64,000 nucleotides of DNA from Xylophilus sp. GW821-FHT01B05 (GTDB lineage: Bacteria > Pseudomonadota > Gammaproteobacteria > Burkholderiales > Burkholderiaceae_C): assembly GCA_038961845.1 (NCBI GenBank), contig CP152408.1, positions 5,270,001 through 5,334,000 on the forward strand, in the 5' to 3' direction. How positions within the stretch are numbered: the first letter of the stretch is position 1; each line of letters starts with the position of its first letter. The notes below the pieces were generated by a model. The model did not search any database. It had not been told where the DNA came from and saw nothing but the letters and a program-made list of their open reading frames with translations. Shown one piece after another: positions 38,722 through 46,666 of the stretch. Made by a program: the position numbers and the translations under genes.

Positions 38722-40002
38722 ATGGGTAACCTCGTAACCATCTGGGCCGAATGGCTGCGCCCCTCGGCCGGCCTGGTGACCGTGCAGTGGTCACTGCTGC
38801 TGGCCGTGGCCACCATTGCCGGCTACCTGGTGCAGCGCTATATCGGCCTGCCCAAGGTCGTGGGCTATTCGCTGGTCGGCGGGCTGGCGGGTTTCGCCGG
38901 CTTTACCGGCGCTGTCTGGCCGCTCAGCGGCACCGGCCTGTTCGTGCTGGAGCTGGCCATCGCGGTGGTGCTGTTCGAAGCCGGCGGCCGCATTCCGCTG
39001 CGCTGGTTCCGCCACAACCCGATGGTGCTGGCGCAGAGCATTGCCGAATCAACGCTGACCTATGTCGCCGTGAACCTGGGCCTGCAATGGCTGGGCATGC
39101 CGGCTGCGGTGGCGCACCCGCTGGCGCTGGTAGCCGTGGCCGCGTCACCCGCCGTGCTGATGCGCGTGGCGATGGACGTGCGCGCCTCCGGCCCGGTGAC
39201 CGACCGCGCCATGGTGCTGGCCACGCTCAGCACGCTCTATGCGCTGTCGCTGGGCACGGTGCAGGCCGAGCTGGAGCAGCGCCAGCAGCTGCACCTGCTC
39301 GACAGCCTGCAGCCGGTGGCGCTGCTGGTGGGGCTGTCGATCATCGTTGGCGCGGCGCTGGCTTTTTCTTTGCGGCTGGCGCTGAAGGTGATGAGCCCGG
39401 CCAGCGAGAACACCTCGATCCTGCTGCTGGCGCTGATTGCGGCGGCCACCGGCATTGCCTCGCACCTGGGCGGCTCGGCGCCCATTGCCGCGCTGCTGGG
39501 CGGCATGCTGCTCAAGCAGTTCAGCCCGCGGCCCTGGGCCTGGCCGCGGCAGATGGGCACGGCTGCATCGCTGCTGACCATGATGATGTTCGTGCTGGTG
39601 TCCGTGGTGGCCGCGCAGGTCGACTGGACCATGCAGGTCGCCGGCCTGGTGCTGGCGCTGGTGGCCTTGCGCGGGCTGGCCAAGGTGATTGGCGTGGCGC
39701 TGGGCAATATCGGCAGCGGCGCCAGTTGGCGCCAGGCGCTGTGGGTGGGCTGCGCGATGTCGCCGATGTCGTCCATTGCGCTGTTGATCGCCTCGCAGTT
39801 CGCGCTGATGCAGGGCAGCACCGGCCGCATGATCGCGCAGACCGCGCTGCCGGCCATTCTGCTGATGGAGCTGCTGGGCGCGGTGATTGCCACCGTGGCG
39901 CTGCACCGCGCGGGCGAGGCCTCGCAGCCCTGGCTGCCGCAGTGGCGCGGCCGGGATAACACGGCCGCACTGCCCTCTGAAGGAGAAGAACGTGACGCTT
40001 GA
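38722..40002 (+). CDS. Cation/proton antiporter, CPA2-like membrane domain only
   Basis: 426 residues with about 12 membrane segments (e.g. [57 protein letters not shown]). The KefB/NapA-like pattern is visible, including the acidic VLFEAGG motif. There is no cytosolic TrkA-N/RCK domain as in KefB/KefC. AAAGGAG lies upstream. It ends 11 bp inside the carboxylate-amine ligase gene, which points to a joint function. Confidence 0.83.
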   Translation: MGNLVTIWAEWLRPSAGLVTVQWSLLLAVATIAGYLVQRYIGLPKVVGYSLVGGLAGFAGFTGAVWPLSGTGLFVLELAIAVVLFEAGGRIPLRWFRHNPMVLAQSIAESTLTYVAVNLGLQWLGMPAAVAHPLALVAVAASPAVLMRVAMDVRASGPVTDRAMVLATLSTLYALSLGTVQAELEQRQQLHLLDSLQPVALLVGLSIIVGAALAFSLRLALKVMSPASENTSILLLALIAAATGIASHLGGSAPIAALLGGMLLKQFSPRPWAWPRQMGTAASLLTMMMFVLVSVVAAQVDWTMQVAGLVLALVALRGLAKVIGVALGNIGSGASWRQALWVGCAMSPMSSIALLIASQFALMQGSTGRMIAQTALPAILLMELLGAVIATVALHRAGEASQPWLPQWRGRDNTAALPSEGEERDA

Positions 40003-41122
40003 ACCCTTCACCCCTTCGCGCGCGCTGTCGCTTGGCGTCGAGCTGGAGCTGCAGCTGGTCAACACCCACGACTACGACCTGGCGCCCTACGCCGAGGACA
40101 TGCTGCGCATGCTGGAGAAGCAGCCGCTGCCCGGCAGCGTGGTGCCGGAGATGACCTCCAGCATGATCGAGATCTCCACCGGCATCTGCCAGTCGGCGGC
40201 CGAGGTGCTGGGCGAGCTGTCCACCATCCGCGATGCCATGGTGCGCGTGGCCGACAAGCTCAACATCGCCGTGGTGGGTGGCGGCACGCACCCGTTCCAG
40301 CAGTGGCACGAGCGGCGCATCTACGACAAGCCGCGCTTCAAGGAGCTGTCGGAGCGCTACGGTTATCTGTCCAAGCAGTTCACCATCTTTGGCCAGCACG
40401 TGCACATCGGCTGCCCCGATGCCAACGCCGCGCTGCTGATGCTGCACCGCATGTCGCGCTACATCCCGCACTTCATCGCGCTGTCGGCCTCCAGCCCTTA
40501 TGTGCAGGGGCAGGACACGCAGTTTGACTCGGCCCGGCTGAACTCGGTGTTTGCCTTCCCGCTGTCGGGCCGCGCGCCGTTTGCGCTGGACTGGGGCGAC
40601 TTCGAGATCTTCTACGGCAAGATGACCCGCACCGGCGTGGTCAAGAGCATGAAGGACTTCTACTGGGACATCCGGCCCAAGCCCGAGTACGGCACCATCG
40701 AGATCCGCGTCTTCGACACGCCGCTGACGGTAGAGCGCGCCGCCGCGCTGGCCGGCTACGTGCAGTCGCTGGCGGCCTGGTTCCTGATGGACCAGCCCTT
40801 CATGCCCGAAGAGGACGACTACCTGGTCTACACCACCAACCGCTTCCAGGCCTGCCGCTTTGGCCTGGACGCAACCTATGTGGACCCAGGCACCGGCCAG
40901 CACATGCCGCTGCGCGACCACATCCTGCTGACCATGCACCAGATTCAGCGCCACGCCGAAGCGCAAGGCGCCGCCAACGCGCTGCACCTGCTGCGCGACA
41001 GCGTGAGCAGCGGCGAGAACGACGCCCGCTGGCTGCGCAACCGCCAGCGCAAGGAGCAGTTGCTGGCCGAAGTCACGCGGCAGGCTGCAGGCAGGTTTCG
41101 CAGCGCGACAGGCCCGCGCTAG
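39992..41122 (+). CDS. YbdK-type carboxylate-amine ligase (GCS2 family)
   Basis: 376 residues from a GTG at 39992, with AAGGAG 6 bases before it; the start overlaps the antiporter stop by 11 bp. Family features: [11 protein letters not shown], the [12 protein letters not shown] strand, [18 protein letters not shown], and the late block [10 protein letters not shown]. The C-terminus [20 protein letters not shown] is typical. Members have weak glutamate-cysteine ligase activity in vitro; the natural substrate is unclear. Its last ~140 bp occur again, slightly diverged, at 43951-44099. Confidence 0.88.
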   Translation: MTLEPFTPSRALSLGVELELQLVNTHDYDLAPYAEDMLRMLEKQPLPGSVVPEMTSSMIEISTGICQSAAEVLGELSTIRDAMVRVADKLNIAVVGGGTHPFQQWHERRIYDKPRFKELSERYGYLSKQFTIFGQHVHIGCPDANAALLMLHRMSRYIPHFIALSASSPYVQGQDTQFDSARLNSVFAFPLSGRAPFALDWGDFEIFYGKMTRTGVVKSMKDFYWDIRPKPEYGTIEIRVFDTPLTVERAAALAGYVQSLAAWFLMDQPFMPEEDDYLVYTTNRFQACRFGLDATYVDPGTGQHMPLRDHILLTMHQIQRHAEAQGAANALHLLRDSVSSGENDARWLRNRQRKEQLLAEVTRQAAGRFRSATGPR

Positions 41123-41260
41123 AAAATATTGTGAGCACTCAGCTCCCTTGTGCTGCTCAGGCTGAGCGCCCTCCCTTTCAAGGCCTGGTGATCTGTTTGG
41201 TAGATCTTGTGCCGCAGGCGATGGCGGTGCATGCGCCGTGGCAAGGCGTGAAAGTGGTGC

Positions 41261-41362
41261 TACTTAATCAATAGCTGCAAGCCGGCGGATATCCTGCACT
41301 TCAGGTACTTTTGTACCTGAAACGAAGGATATGCACCGGCATAGCGCTATGTTTTTTGATTT
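41261..41362. repeat. Composite palindrome C (head-to-head repeat pair)
   Basis: Two ~45-bp arms face each other around TTTT. Arms are AATCAATAGCTGCA, GCCGGCGGATATCCTG and TTCAGGTAC, then the reverse complement with a few changes (GTACCTGAA, AAGGATATGCACCGGC, AGCGCTAT, TTTTTTGATT). The inner 28-bp arms are at 41281-41308 and 41313-41340. It is closely similar to the composite at 56921. The rest of the 414-bp gap 41123-41536 shows no gene. Confidence 0.7.
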
Positions 41363-41536
41363 CCCGCATGCGGCACGTGTTCACGATTTGCATGCAAGGC
41401 CGGCCAGAACGCCCCACCGCCACCGCGCCGGCCAGGCAGCGGCCTACCTAGTTTCGGGGATGTACAGCTTGTTGCAAGCTGGGCAGCATCGGCGGCATTG
41501 GCGTGTCCATCCCGGGCGCGCGCGCAGGACCGTCCC

Positions 41537-43690
41537 ATGCCCGCCTTGCACCGCTTCCTCATCCCCCTGGCCCTGCTGCTGGGCCTGCACGGCGCCGCCC
41601 AGGCCGCCATCTGCCGCGTGGCCACCAGCGGCAATGCCACCGCCGACGGCAGCAACTGGGACCAGGCCACCACGCTGCAGGGCGCGCTGGGAAATGCCAA
41701 CTGCGACGAGATCTGGGTCCAGCAGGGCCTGTACAAACCCACCACCGACACCAACCGCACGGTCAGCTTTGCCATCAACCGCCCGCTCAAGCTCTACGGC
41801 GGCTTCATCGGCCAGGAAACCGCGCTGGCAGAGCGCAGCGGCGATAGCAGCAGCACCACGCTCTCGGGCGACATCAGAACGGAGGGCGACAGCAGCGACA
41901 ACAGCCACCACGTGCTGGTCATTGGCGGGACGGGCGCTACCGGCAACGGCAGCTACACCAGCGCCGATACCGTGGTCGATGGCTTCACGGTGACGGCGGG
42001 GCGGGCGAATGGGGGGGGCTTCAACAACTACGGAGGCGGCCTCTACTGCAATGGCCTCGGGGCGGGCAAGGTGTGCAGCCCGCTGCTGACCGGGCTGGTC
42101 TTCCAGGGCAATGCAGCCACCTTCGGCGGGGCGATCTACAACAGCGGCAACTCCGGCGGCAGCAGCAGCCCCGCCATCACCAACACCACCTTCAGCGGCA
42201 ATTCAGCCAACTCCGGCGGGGCGGTCTACAACAATGGCAACTCCGGCGGTAGCAGCAGCCCCGCCATCACCAACACCACCTTCAACGGCAATTCAGCCAC
42301 CTACGGCGGGGCGATCTACAACGATGGCTACTCCGGCAGCAGTAGCCCCGCCATCACCAACGCCACCTTCAGCGGCAATTCAGCCGTCACCGGTGGGGCG
42401 ATTCTCAGCTATGGCGGCTCCGGCAGCAGCAGCCCCGCCATCACCAACACCACCTTCAGCGGCAATTCAGCCGCCACCGGCGGGGCGATCTACACCGCTG
42501 GCTTTGACTCGACCAGCCGCCCCAGCGTGACCCGCTCGGTGTTCTGGGGCAATACGGCTGGCAGTGACGGTGCCCAGGCGTCGACTGATGGCAACGCCCA
42601 GATCACCTTCAACAACAGCCTGATCCAAGGGGGCTGCGCCAGCGGTGGTACCGGCGGCGGCACCTGCTCCGGCCCGCTGTTGACCGCTGACCCGCTACTC
42701 GGCCCCCTGCAGAACAACGGCGGCCCCACGCCCACCATGCTGCCGGCGGCCAATAGCCCGGTCATCGATGCGGGCGGCGCCTGCACCGGTAGCGACCAGC
42801 GCGGCGTGGCCCGCCCGCAGGGCGGTGCCTGCGATCTGGGTGCGGTGGAGCGGCGACAGGGCAACTACACACTGGACGTTGCCGTGACGGGCGCAGGCAG
42901 TGTCAGCGCGGGGGCCGCGCCTGTGCCCGCTGTAGACAGCATCACCAACTGCACAGCTGCCGGTGGTGCGGCCTGCACGGCCGGCTATGCGATCGACTCC
43001 ACGCCCGCAGCCAGCGTCACCTTGACCGCCACACCCGATGCGGGCCAGACGTTCTCCGGCTGGGGCGGCGCCTGTACCGGCACCGGCACCTGCACCGTGG
43101 CGATGGACCAGGCCCGCAGCGTGACGGCCGGTTTCGTGCTGAGCGATTTCAGCGGCGGCCTGCCGGGCGGGGGCACGGCCACGGCGCTGCTGGCGGGGGG
43201 CGGCGCGGGCTGCACGCTGGTGCCCGGCAACACCGGCTTTGCCAGCCCGGCCAGCACGCCGCCAGGGGTGAGCTTCCCGCAAGGGGTGTTTGCCTTTAGC
43301 GCCAGCGGCTGCACCGCCGGCAGCAGCGTGATGCTGACACTGAGCTACCCGCAGCCCCTGCCGGCCGGGGCGCAGTACTGGAAGTTTGGCCCCACGGCGG
43401 CCAATGCCACGGCGCACTGGTTTGTGCTGCCGGGCGCCACGATCAATGGCAACACCGTCACCTTCAGCATCACCGACAACGGCGATGGCGACTCTGACCC
43501 GGCCCCGGGCAGCATCACCGACCCGGGCGGTGTGGGCGTGCTGGCCGTGGCTGCTGGCGGCGTGACCGCAATCCCGGTGGATGCGCCCTGGATGCTGGGG
43601 CTGTTGACGCTGTTGCTGGGTGGGGCGGCCTGGCGTGCGAAGCGGGTGGGCTACAGGCAGGGCCAAGGGCACTCATTGATTGATAGCTGA
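41537..43690 (+). CDS. Beta-helix surface protein with IPTL-CTERM-like tail
   Basis: 717 residues from the ATG at 41537. Signal peptide FLIPLALLLGLHGAAQA. Residues ~25-190 resemble the start of Pmp-like right-handed beta-helix proteins. Residues ~191-345 hold five tandem 30-31-residue repeats with GGAIYN, SSSPAITNTTFSGNSA. An InlB-like bacterial repeat follows (VTLTATPDAGQTFSGWGGAC), then a choice-of-anchor-like domain (QYWKFGPTAANATAHWFVLP), and the tail AIPVDAPWMLGLLTLLLGG plus WRAKR. The tail resembles the IPTL-CTERM signal handled by exosortase-type systems, with IPVDAPW in place of IPTLSEW. Probably exported and anchored or released. Its last codons and stop lie in a palindromic repeat. 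Confidence 0.75.
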   Translation: MPALHRFLIPLALLLGLHGAAQAAICRVATSGNATADGSNWDQATTLQGALGNANCDEIWVQQGLYKPTTDTNRTVSFAINRPLKLYGGFIGQETALAERSGDSSSTTLSGDIRTEGDSSDNSHHVLVIGGTGATGNGSYTSADTVVDGFTVTAGRANGGGFNNYGGGLYCNGLGAGKVCSPLLTGLVFQGNAATFGGAIYNSGNSGGSSSPAITNTTFSGNSANSGGAVYNNGNSGGSSSPAITNTTFNGNSATYGGAIYNDGYSGSSSPAITNATFSGNSAVTGGAILSYGGSGSSSPAITNTTFSGNSAATGGAIYTAGFDSTSRPSVTRSVFWGNTAGSDGAQASTDGNAQITFNNSLIQGGCASGGTGGGTCSGPLLTADPLLGPLQNNGGPTPTMLPAANSPVIDAGGACTGSDQRGVARPQGGACDLGAVERRQGNYTLDVAVTGAGSVSAGAAPVPAVDSITNCTAAGGAACTAGYAIDSTPAASVTLTATPDAGQTFSGWGGACTGTGTCTVAMDQARSVTAGFVLSDFSGGLPGGGTATALLAGGGAGCTLVPGNTGFASPASTPPGVSFPQGVFAFSASGCTAGSSVMLTLSYPQPLPAGAQYWKFGPTAANATAHWFVLPGATINGNTVTFSITDNGDGDSDPAPGSITDPGGVGVLAVAAGGVTAIPVDAPWMLGLLTLLLGGAAWRAKRVGYRQGQGHSLIDS
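42107..42571 (+). repeat. Tandem coding repeats, five units of 90-93 bp
   Basis: Units centred on the text for SSSPAITNTTFSGNSA are nearly identical at the DNA level in the first four copies; the fifth has diverged (RPSVTRSVFWGNTA). Near-identity suggests recent expansion or conversion, so copy number may vary between strains. These are coding, not a CRISPR array. Confidence 0.8.
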
Positions 43691-43723
43691 TAGCCCAGGA
43701 TGCAGCTGGGTTGGCAAAAGGCA
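43675..43723 (-). repeat. Palindromic repeat copy D
   Basis: On the minus strand: CCAACCCAGCTGCATCCTGGGCTATCAGCTATCAATCAATG, in the same layout as copies E and G (imperfect AGCCCAG / CTGGGTT stem). On the plus strand it encodes the last residues and TGA of the surface protein. On the minus strand it replaces the end of the IS66 transposase frame. Confidence 0.65.
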
Positions 43724-43950
43724 CGCCTGCTTCGGTCATGAAGCGCCAGACCTCGCGGCGGTGACGCGCAGGCGCTTGAGCAGATTGAACGCCTTGCTCT
43801 GCTGGTGGCGGCCCTGTCTGTTGCGGGGCGCCCCCGAGGGCAAGACCTCCGGGGGCAGACGCTCCCCGCGCAGCAGCAACTGCTCCCACTGCGCCTCGAA
43901 CCAGGCCTGGCGCTCCAGCGAAAGTGGCGAGTCTCCTTGCGCCACCTCAC
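43710..43950 (-). pseudogene. IS66-family transposase remnant
   Basis: The minus-strand frame reads SLERQAWFEAQWEQLLLRGE, then GRHQQSKAFNLLKRLR, and after a frameshift near 43760 continues VWRFMTEAGVPFAN. This matches the IS66 (TnpC) stretch with NLL-RLR ... VLRFM-D--VPF-NN. It stops exactly at the palindromic repeat, and the N-terminal side ends at the duplicated ligase tail. No terminal repeats or other IS66 genes remain. Confidence 0.7.
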
Positions 43951-44099
43951 GCTGTGCCTGCTGCGCGACAGCGTGAGCAGCGGCGAGAACGACGCCCGCT
44001 GGCTGCGCAACCGCCAGCGCAAGGAGCAGTTGCTGGCCGAAGTCACGCGGCAGGCGGCAGGCAGCAGGCAGGTTCCGCAGCGCGACAGGCCCGCGCTAG
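43951..44099 (+). pseudogene. Duplicated 3' end of the carboxylate-amine ligase gene
   Basis: This stretch repeats 40981-41122 almost base for base, from the [17 protein letters not shown] codons to the TAG. It differs by a few substitutions and a small insertion near the end (an extra CAGCAGG block). It has no start of its own and is not expected to be expressed as a protein. Confidence 0.85.
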
Positions 44100-44100
44100 C

Positions 44101-44168
44101 AAAATCTGATAGAAATATGCCTACAGCCCAGGTGCAGCCTTGGCTATTAGCTATATATTTAATAGCAA
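44101..44168 (+). repeat. Palindromic repeat copy E
   Basis: Contains AGAAATATGCCTACAGCCCAGG, short loop, CCTTGGCTATTAGCTATATATTTAATAG when read in pieces. Same layout as copies B and G. It begins right after the duplicated ligase tail. Confidence 0.7.
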
Positions 44169-44228
44169 TTGTGGTGCACTGAGCGCAGAAGCCAGCCGAC
44201 AGCGCTAAGGCGCGCGCTGTCCCGCCCA

Positions 44229-44254
44229 ACTGTACCTACCCCCATGGGTACAGT
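44229..44254. promoter_or_regulatory. Palindrome upstream of the ABC transporter operon
   Basis: ACTGTACC and GGTACAGT, exact reverse complements, are separated by 10 bases, 105 bp before the substrate-binding protein start. It could be an operator for a dimeric regulator of the operon. No regulator gene lies next to it. Confidence 0.45.
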
Positions 44255-44358
44255 GAACCTACAGTGGTCCGCACCGGTGTCCCCGCGCGGCCAGGGCGGG
44301 GACGGCATGCAGAACTGGCCGTCACAAATAGCCGGAATCGGCACCACAGGAGACAAGC

Positions 44359-45552
44359 ATGAAGACACTGATCCAACGCGCGGTCAAAGCGACCGCACTG
44401 GCCGCCGCCCTGGCGGCAGGCGCGGCCTTCGCGCAGGACATCAAGATCGGCTACAACGCCGACCAATCCGCCAGCGGCGTGGCCGAGCTGGGCATTGCCG
44501 GGCGCTGGGGCTTCGAGGCCGCCATCGAAGACATCAACAAGGCCGGCGGCATCATGGGCCGCAAGGTGGTGGGCGTGGTGCGCGACGACCTGGGCACGCC
44601 ACCGAAGTCGATCCAGAACATGACCGAGCTGATCGACAACGAGAAGGTCAGCGCCGTGGTCGGCCCGGCCAACTCGGGCAACGCGCTGGCCTGGCTGCAC
44701 ATTCCGCAGCAGAAGAAGATCCCGGTGGTGGTGCCCATTGCCACCGGCACCGAGATCACCACGCGCTACGCCAAGGAGGCGCAGAACTACCTGTTCCGCG
44801 TCTCCATGGTGGACCGCGAACAGGTGGCGCTGCTGGGCGCCTATGCGGCCAAGTCGTCCAAGGGCCAGAAGATCGCCATCCTGGCCGACTCCACGGGCTA
44901 CGGCCAGGGCGGCATCAAGGACGCCACCGACATCCTGGCGCTGCACGGCATCAAGCCGGTGGCGGTCGAAAAATACGGCCCCAAGGACACCGACATCACC
45001 TCGCAGTTGGCCAAGATCAAGGCCGCCGGTGCCGACACCGTGATCGTCTACGGCATTGCCGACGGCACGGCACAGGTGCTGCGCAGCATGGAAAAAATCA
45101 ACTACATGCCGACCACGCTGGGCACCTGGGGCAACCTGAGTTCGCTGCTGCCCAAGATGGCCGGCACCAAGCTGGCCGAGCACCTGATCCTGGCCGCCTC
45201 CACCACCGAAGACACCAACGCCAAGACCAAGGCGTTGGGCGAGCGCGTGCGCAAGAACTTCCCCACGCTCACCACCTTCCCCTGCGCCGCGCAGTCGTAT
45301 GACTCGGTGATGCTGATCGCCGCCGCCATGAAGCTGGCCAACAGCACCGACGGCGAGAAAGTTGCCGCCGCACTAGAGAACGTGACCGGTGTCGAAGGCG
45401 TGATCAAGACCTACAACAAGCCCTTCAGCAAGGCTTCGCATGAAGGGCTGGATGTGAGCGACTTCTACCTCGCCCGCTGGAAGGGCGATGCGCCCGGCCG
45501 CTATGAAGACGCGGTGACCAAGGCCCTGACCCCGGCTGATCTGAAGAAGTAA
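44359..45552 (+). CDS. ABC transporter substrate-binding protein, branched-chain amino acid type
   Basis: 397 residues. Signal peptide MKTLIQRAVKATALAAALAAG with cleavage near AFAQ. The mature protein is a type I periplasmic binding fold of the Leu/Ile/Val-binding family: IKIGYNADQSASGVAELGI, AVVGPANSGNALAWLHI, ILADSTGYGQGGIKDATDIL. ACAGGAGAC precedes the ATG. Family members also bind aromatic acids, amides and other small carboxylates; the downstream oxidoreductase and ligase suggest a non-amino-acid ligand. Confidence 0.93.
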   Translation: MKTLIQRAVKATALAAALAAGAAFAQDIKIGYNADQSASGVAELGIAGRWGFEAAIEDINKAGGIMGRKVVGVVRDDLGTPPKSIQNMTELIDNEKVSAVVGPANSGNALAWLHIPQQKKIPVVVPIATGTEITTRYAKEAQNYLFRVSMVDREQVALLGAYAAKSSKGQKIAILADSTGYGQGGIKDATDILALHGIKPVAVEKYGPKDTDITSQLAKIKAAGADTVIVYGIADGTAQVLRSMEKINYMPTTLGTWGNLSSLLPKMAGTKLAEHLILAASTTEDTNAKTKALGERVRKNFPTLTTFPCAAQSYDSVMLIAAAMKLANSTDGEKVAAALENVTGVEGVIKTYNKPFSKASHEGLDVSDFYLARWKGDAPGRYEDAVTKALTPADLKK

Positions 45553-45597
45553 GCACGCGGCCAGCTGGTACGTTTTGCGTTCAACGCTGCTGAAAAC

Positions 45598-45679
45598 CCG
45601 TTCGCCTTGAGCTTGTCGAAGGGGCCTGCCCTCAGTTCATCGAAGCGCGCCCTGGCTTCGACAAGCTCAGCCCGAACGG
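45598..45679. repeat. REP-like long palindrome
   Basis: Arms CCGTTCGCCTTGAGCTTG+TCGAAG and CTTCGACAAGCTCAG+CCCGAACGG pair almost fully around a ~35-bp spacer with another TCGAAG. This GAGCTTGTCGAAG-type palindrome is a widespread intergenic repeat in proteobacteria. It lies between the binding-protein gene and the permease gene and may differentially stabilise the upstream message. Confidence 0.75.
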
Positions 45680-45745
45680 ATTTTGTCGAATTGAACACAA
45701 GCTGATATCGGCCCAGGCGTAGTCATCACAAAGCAAGGGGCGGCC

Positions 45746-46666
45746 ATGGGCGCAACCATTCTCCAGGCGGTGTTCAGCGGGCTCGCGCTGGGCAGCATTT
45801 ATGCGCTGGTGGCGCTGGGCTTCAACATCACGCACAGCACCACCAAGACCTTCAACTTCGGCCAGGGCGAGTTCCTGGTGGGTGGCGCCTTCATCGGCGT
45901 GTCGGCCGTGCTGCTGCTGGCCGGCAAGGGCCTGGGCGGCGCGCTGCAACCGGCAGAAGTCACGCTGGCGCGCTACGGCGGCGGCCTGCTGCTGACCATG
46001 GCGCTGATGGGCCTGCTGGGCGTGCTGCTGTACTTCACGGCAGTGCGCCCCTTCATCGGCCAGGGCGGGCTGGCCTGGGTCATGAGCACCATCGGCTTCG
46101 GCATCATCATCCAGAACACCGCGCTGGCGGTCTGGGGCCCGTCGCCGCTGGTGATCCCGTCGCCGCTGGGCGACGAGGTGATCCGCATCGGTGGCGCGGG
46201 CGTGTTGCCGCAAGAGATCCTGGTGCTGTGCGCCAGCGTGGCGATCATGGTCGCGCTTGATCTGGTGATGCAGAAGACCCGCCTCGGCAAGGCGGTGCGC
46301 GCCGTGGCACACAGCGGCGCCGCGGCCACGCTGATGGGCATCAATGTCACGGCCATCGTGGTGCTGGCCTTTGTCGTCAGCTCTGGCCTGGCGGGGCTGG
46401 CGGGCCTGTTGATTGCACCTATCACCACGGCCTCGGTCTTCATGGGGCTGACGCTGGCGCTCAAGGCCTTCTCTGCCGCCATCCTGGGCGGGCTCAGCAG
46501 CCCGCGCGGCTGCATGCTGGGTGGCTTCTTGCTGGGGCTGATCGAGGCGCTGGTGGGCTTGTGGCACGCGGAGCTGCGCGAGATCAGCATCTTTCTGCTG
46601 ATCATCCTGGTGCTGGTGCTCAAGCCTGAGGGGCTGCTGGGCCGGCGGATTGCGGAGAAGGTATGA
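45746..46666 (+). CDS. Branched-chain type ABC transporter permease (LivH-like)
   Basis: 306 residues, eight or so membrane segments. Typical LivH text: LGSIYALVALGFNITHSTTK, FNFGQGEFLVGGAF, and the late AFSAAILGGLSSPRGCMLGG. Forms the membrane channel with the LivM half of the next gene. Ends 4 bp inside that gene (ATGA). Confidence 0.93.
   Translation: MGATILQAVFSGLALGSIYALVALGFNITHSTTKTFNFGQGEFLVGGAFIGVSAVLLLAGKGLGGALQPAEVTLARYGGGLLLTMALMGLLGVLLYFTAVRPFIGQGGLAWVMSTIGFGIIIQNTALAVWGPSPLVIPSPLGDEVIRIGGAGVLPQEILVLCASVAIMVALDLVMQKTRLGKAVRAVAHSGAAATLMGINVTAIVVLAFVVSSGLAGLAGLLIAPITTASVFMGLTLALKAFSAAILGGLSSPRGCMLGGFLLGLIEALVGLWHAELREISIFLLIILVLVLKPEGLLGRRIAEKV

Noticed and set aside
42107..42571. 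Regular ~90-bp repeats considered as a CRISPR array
   Set aside because: Repeats are contiguous, in frame, and encode beta-helix turns; there are no spacers and no cas genes.
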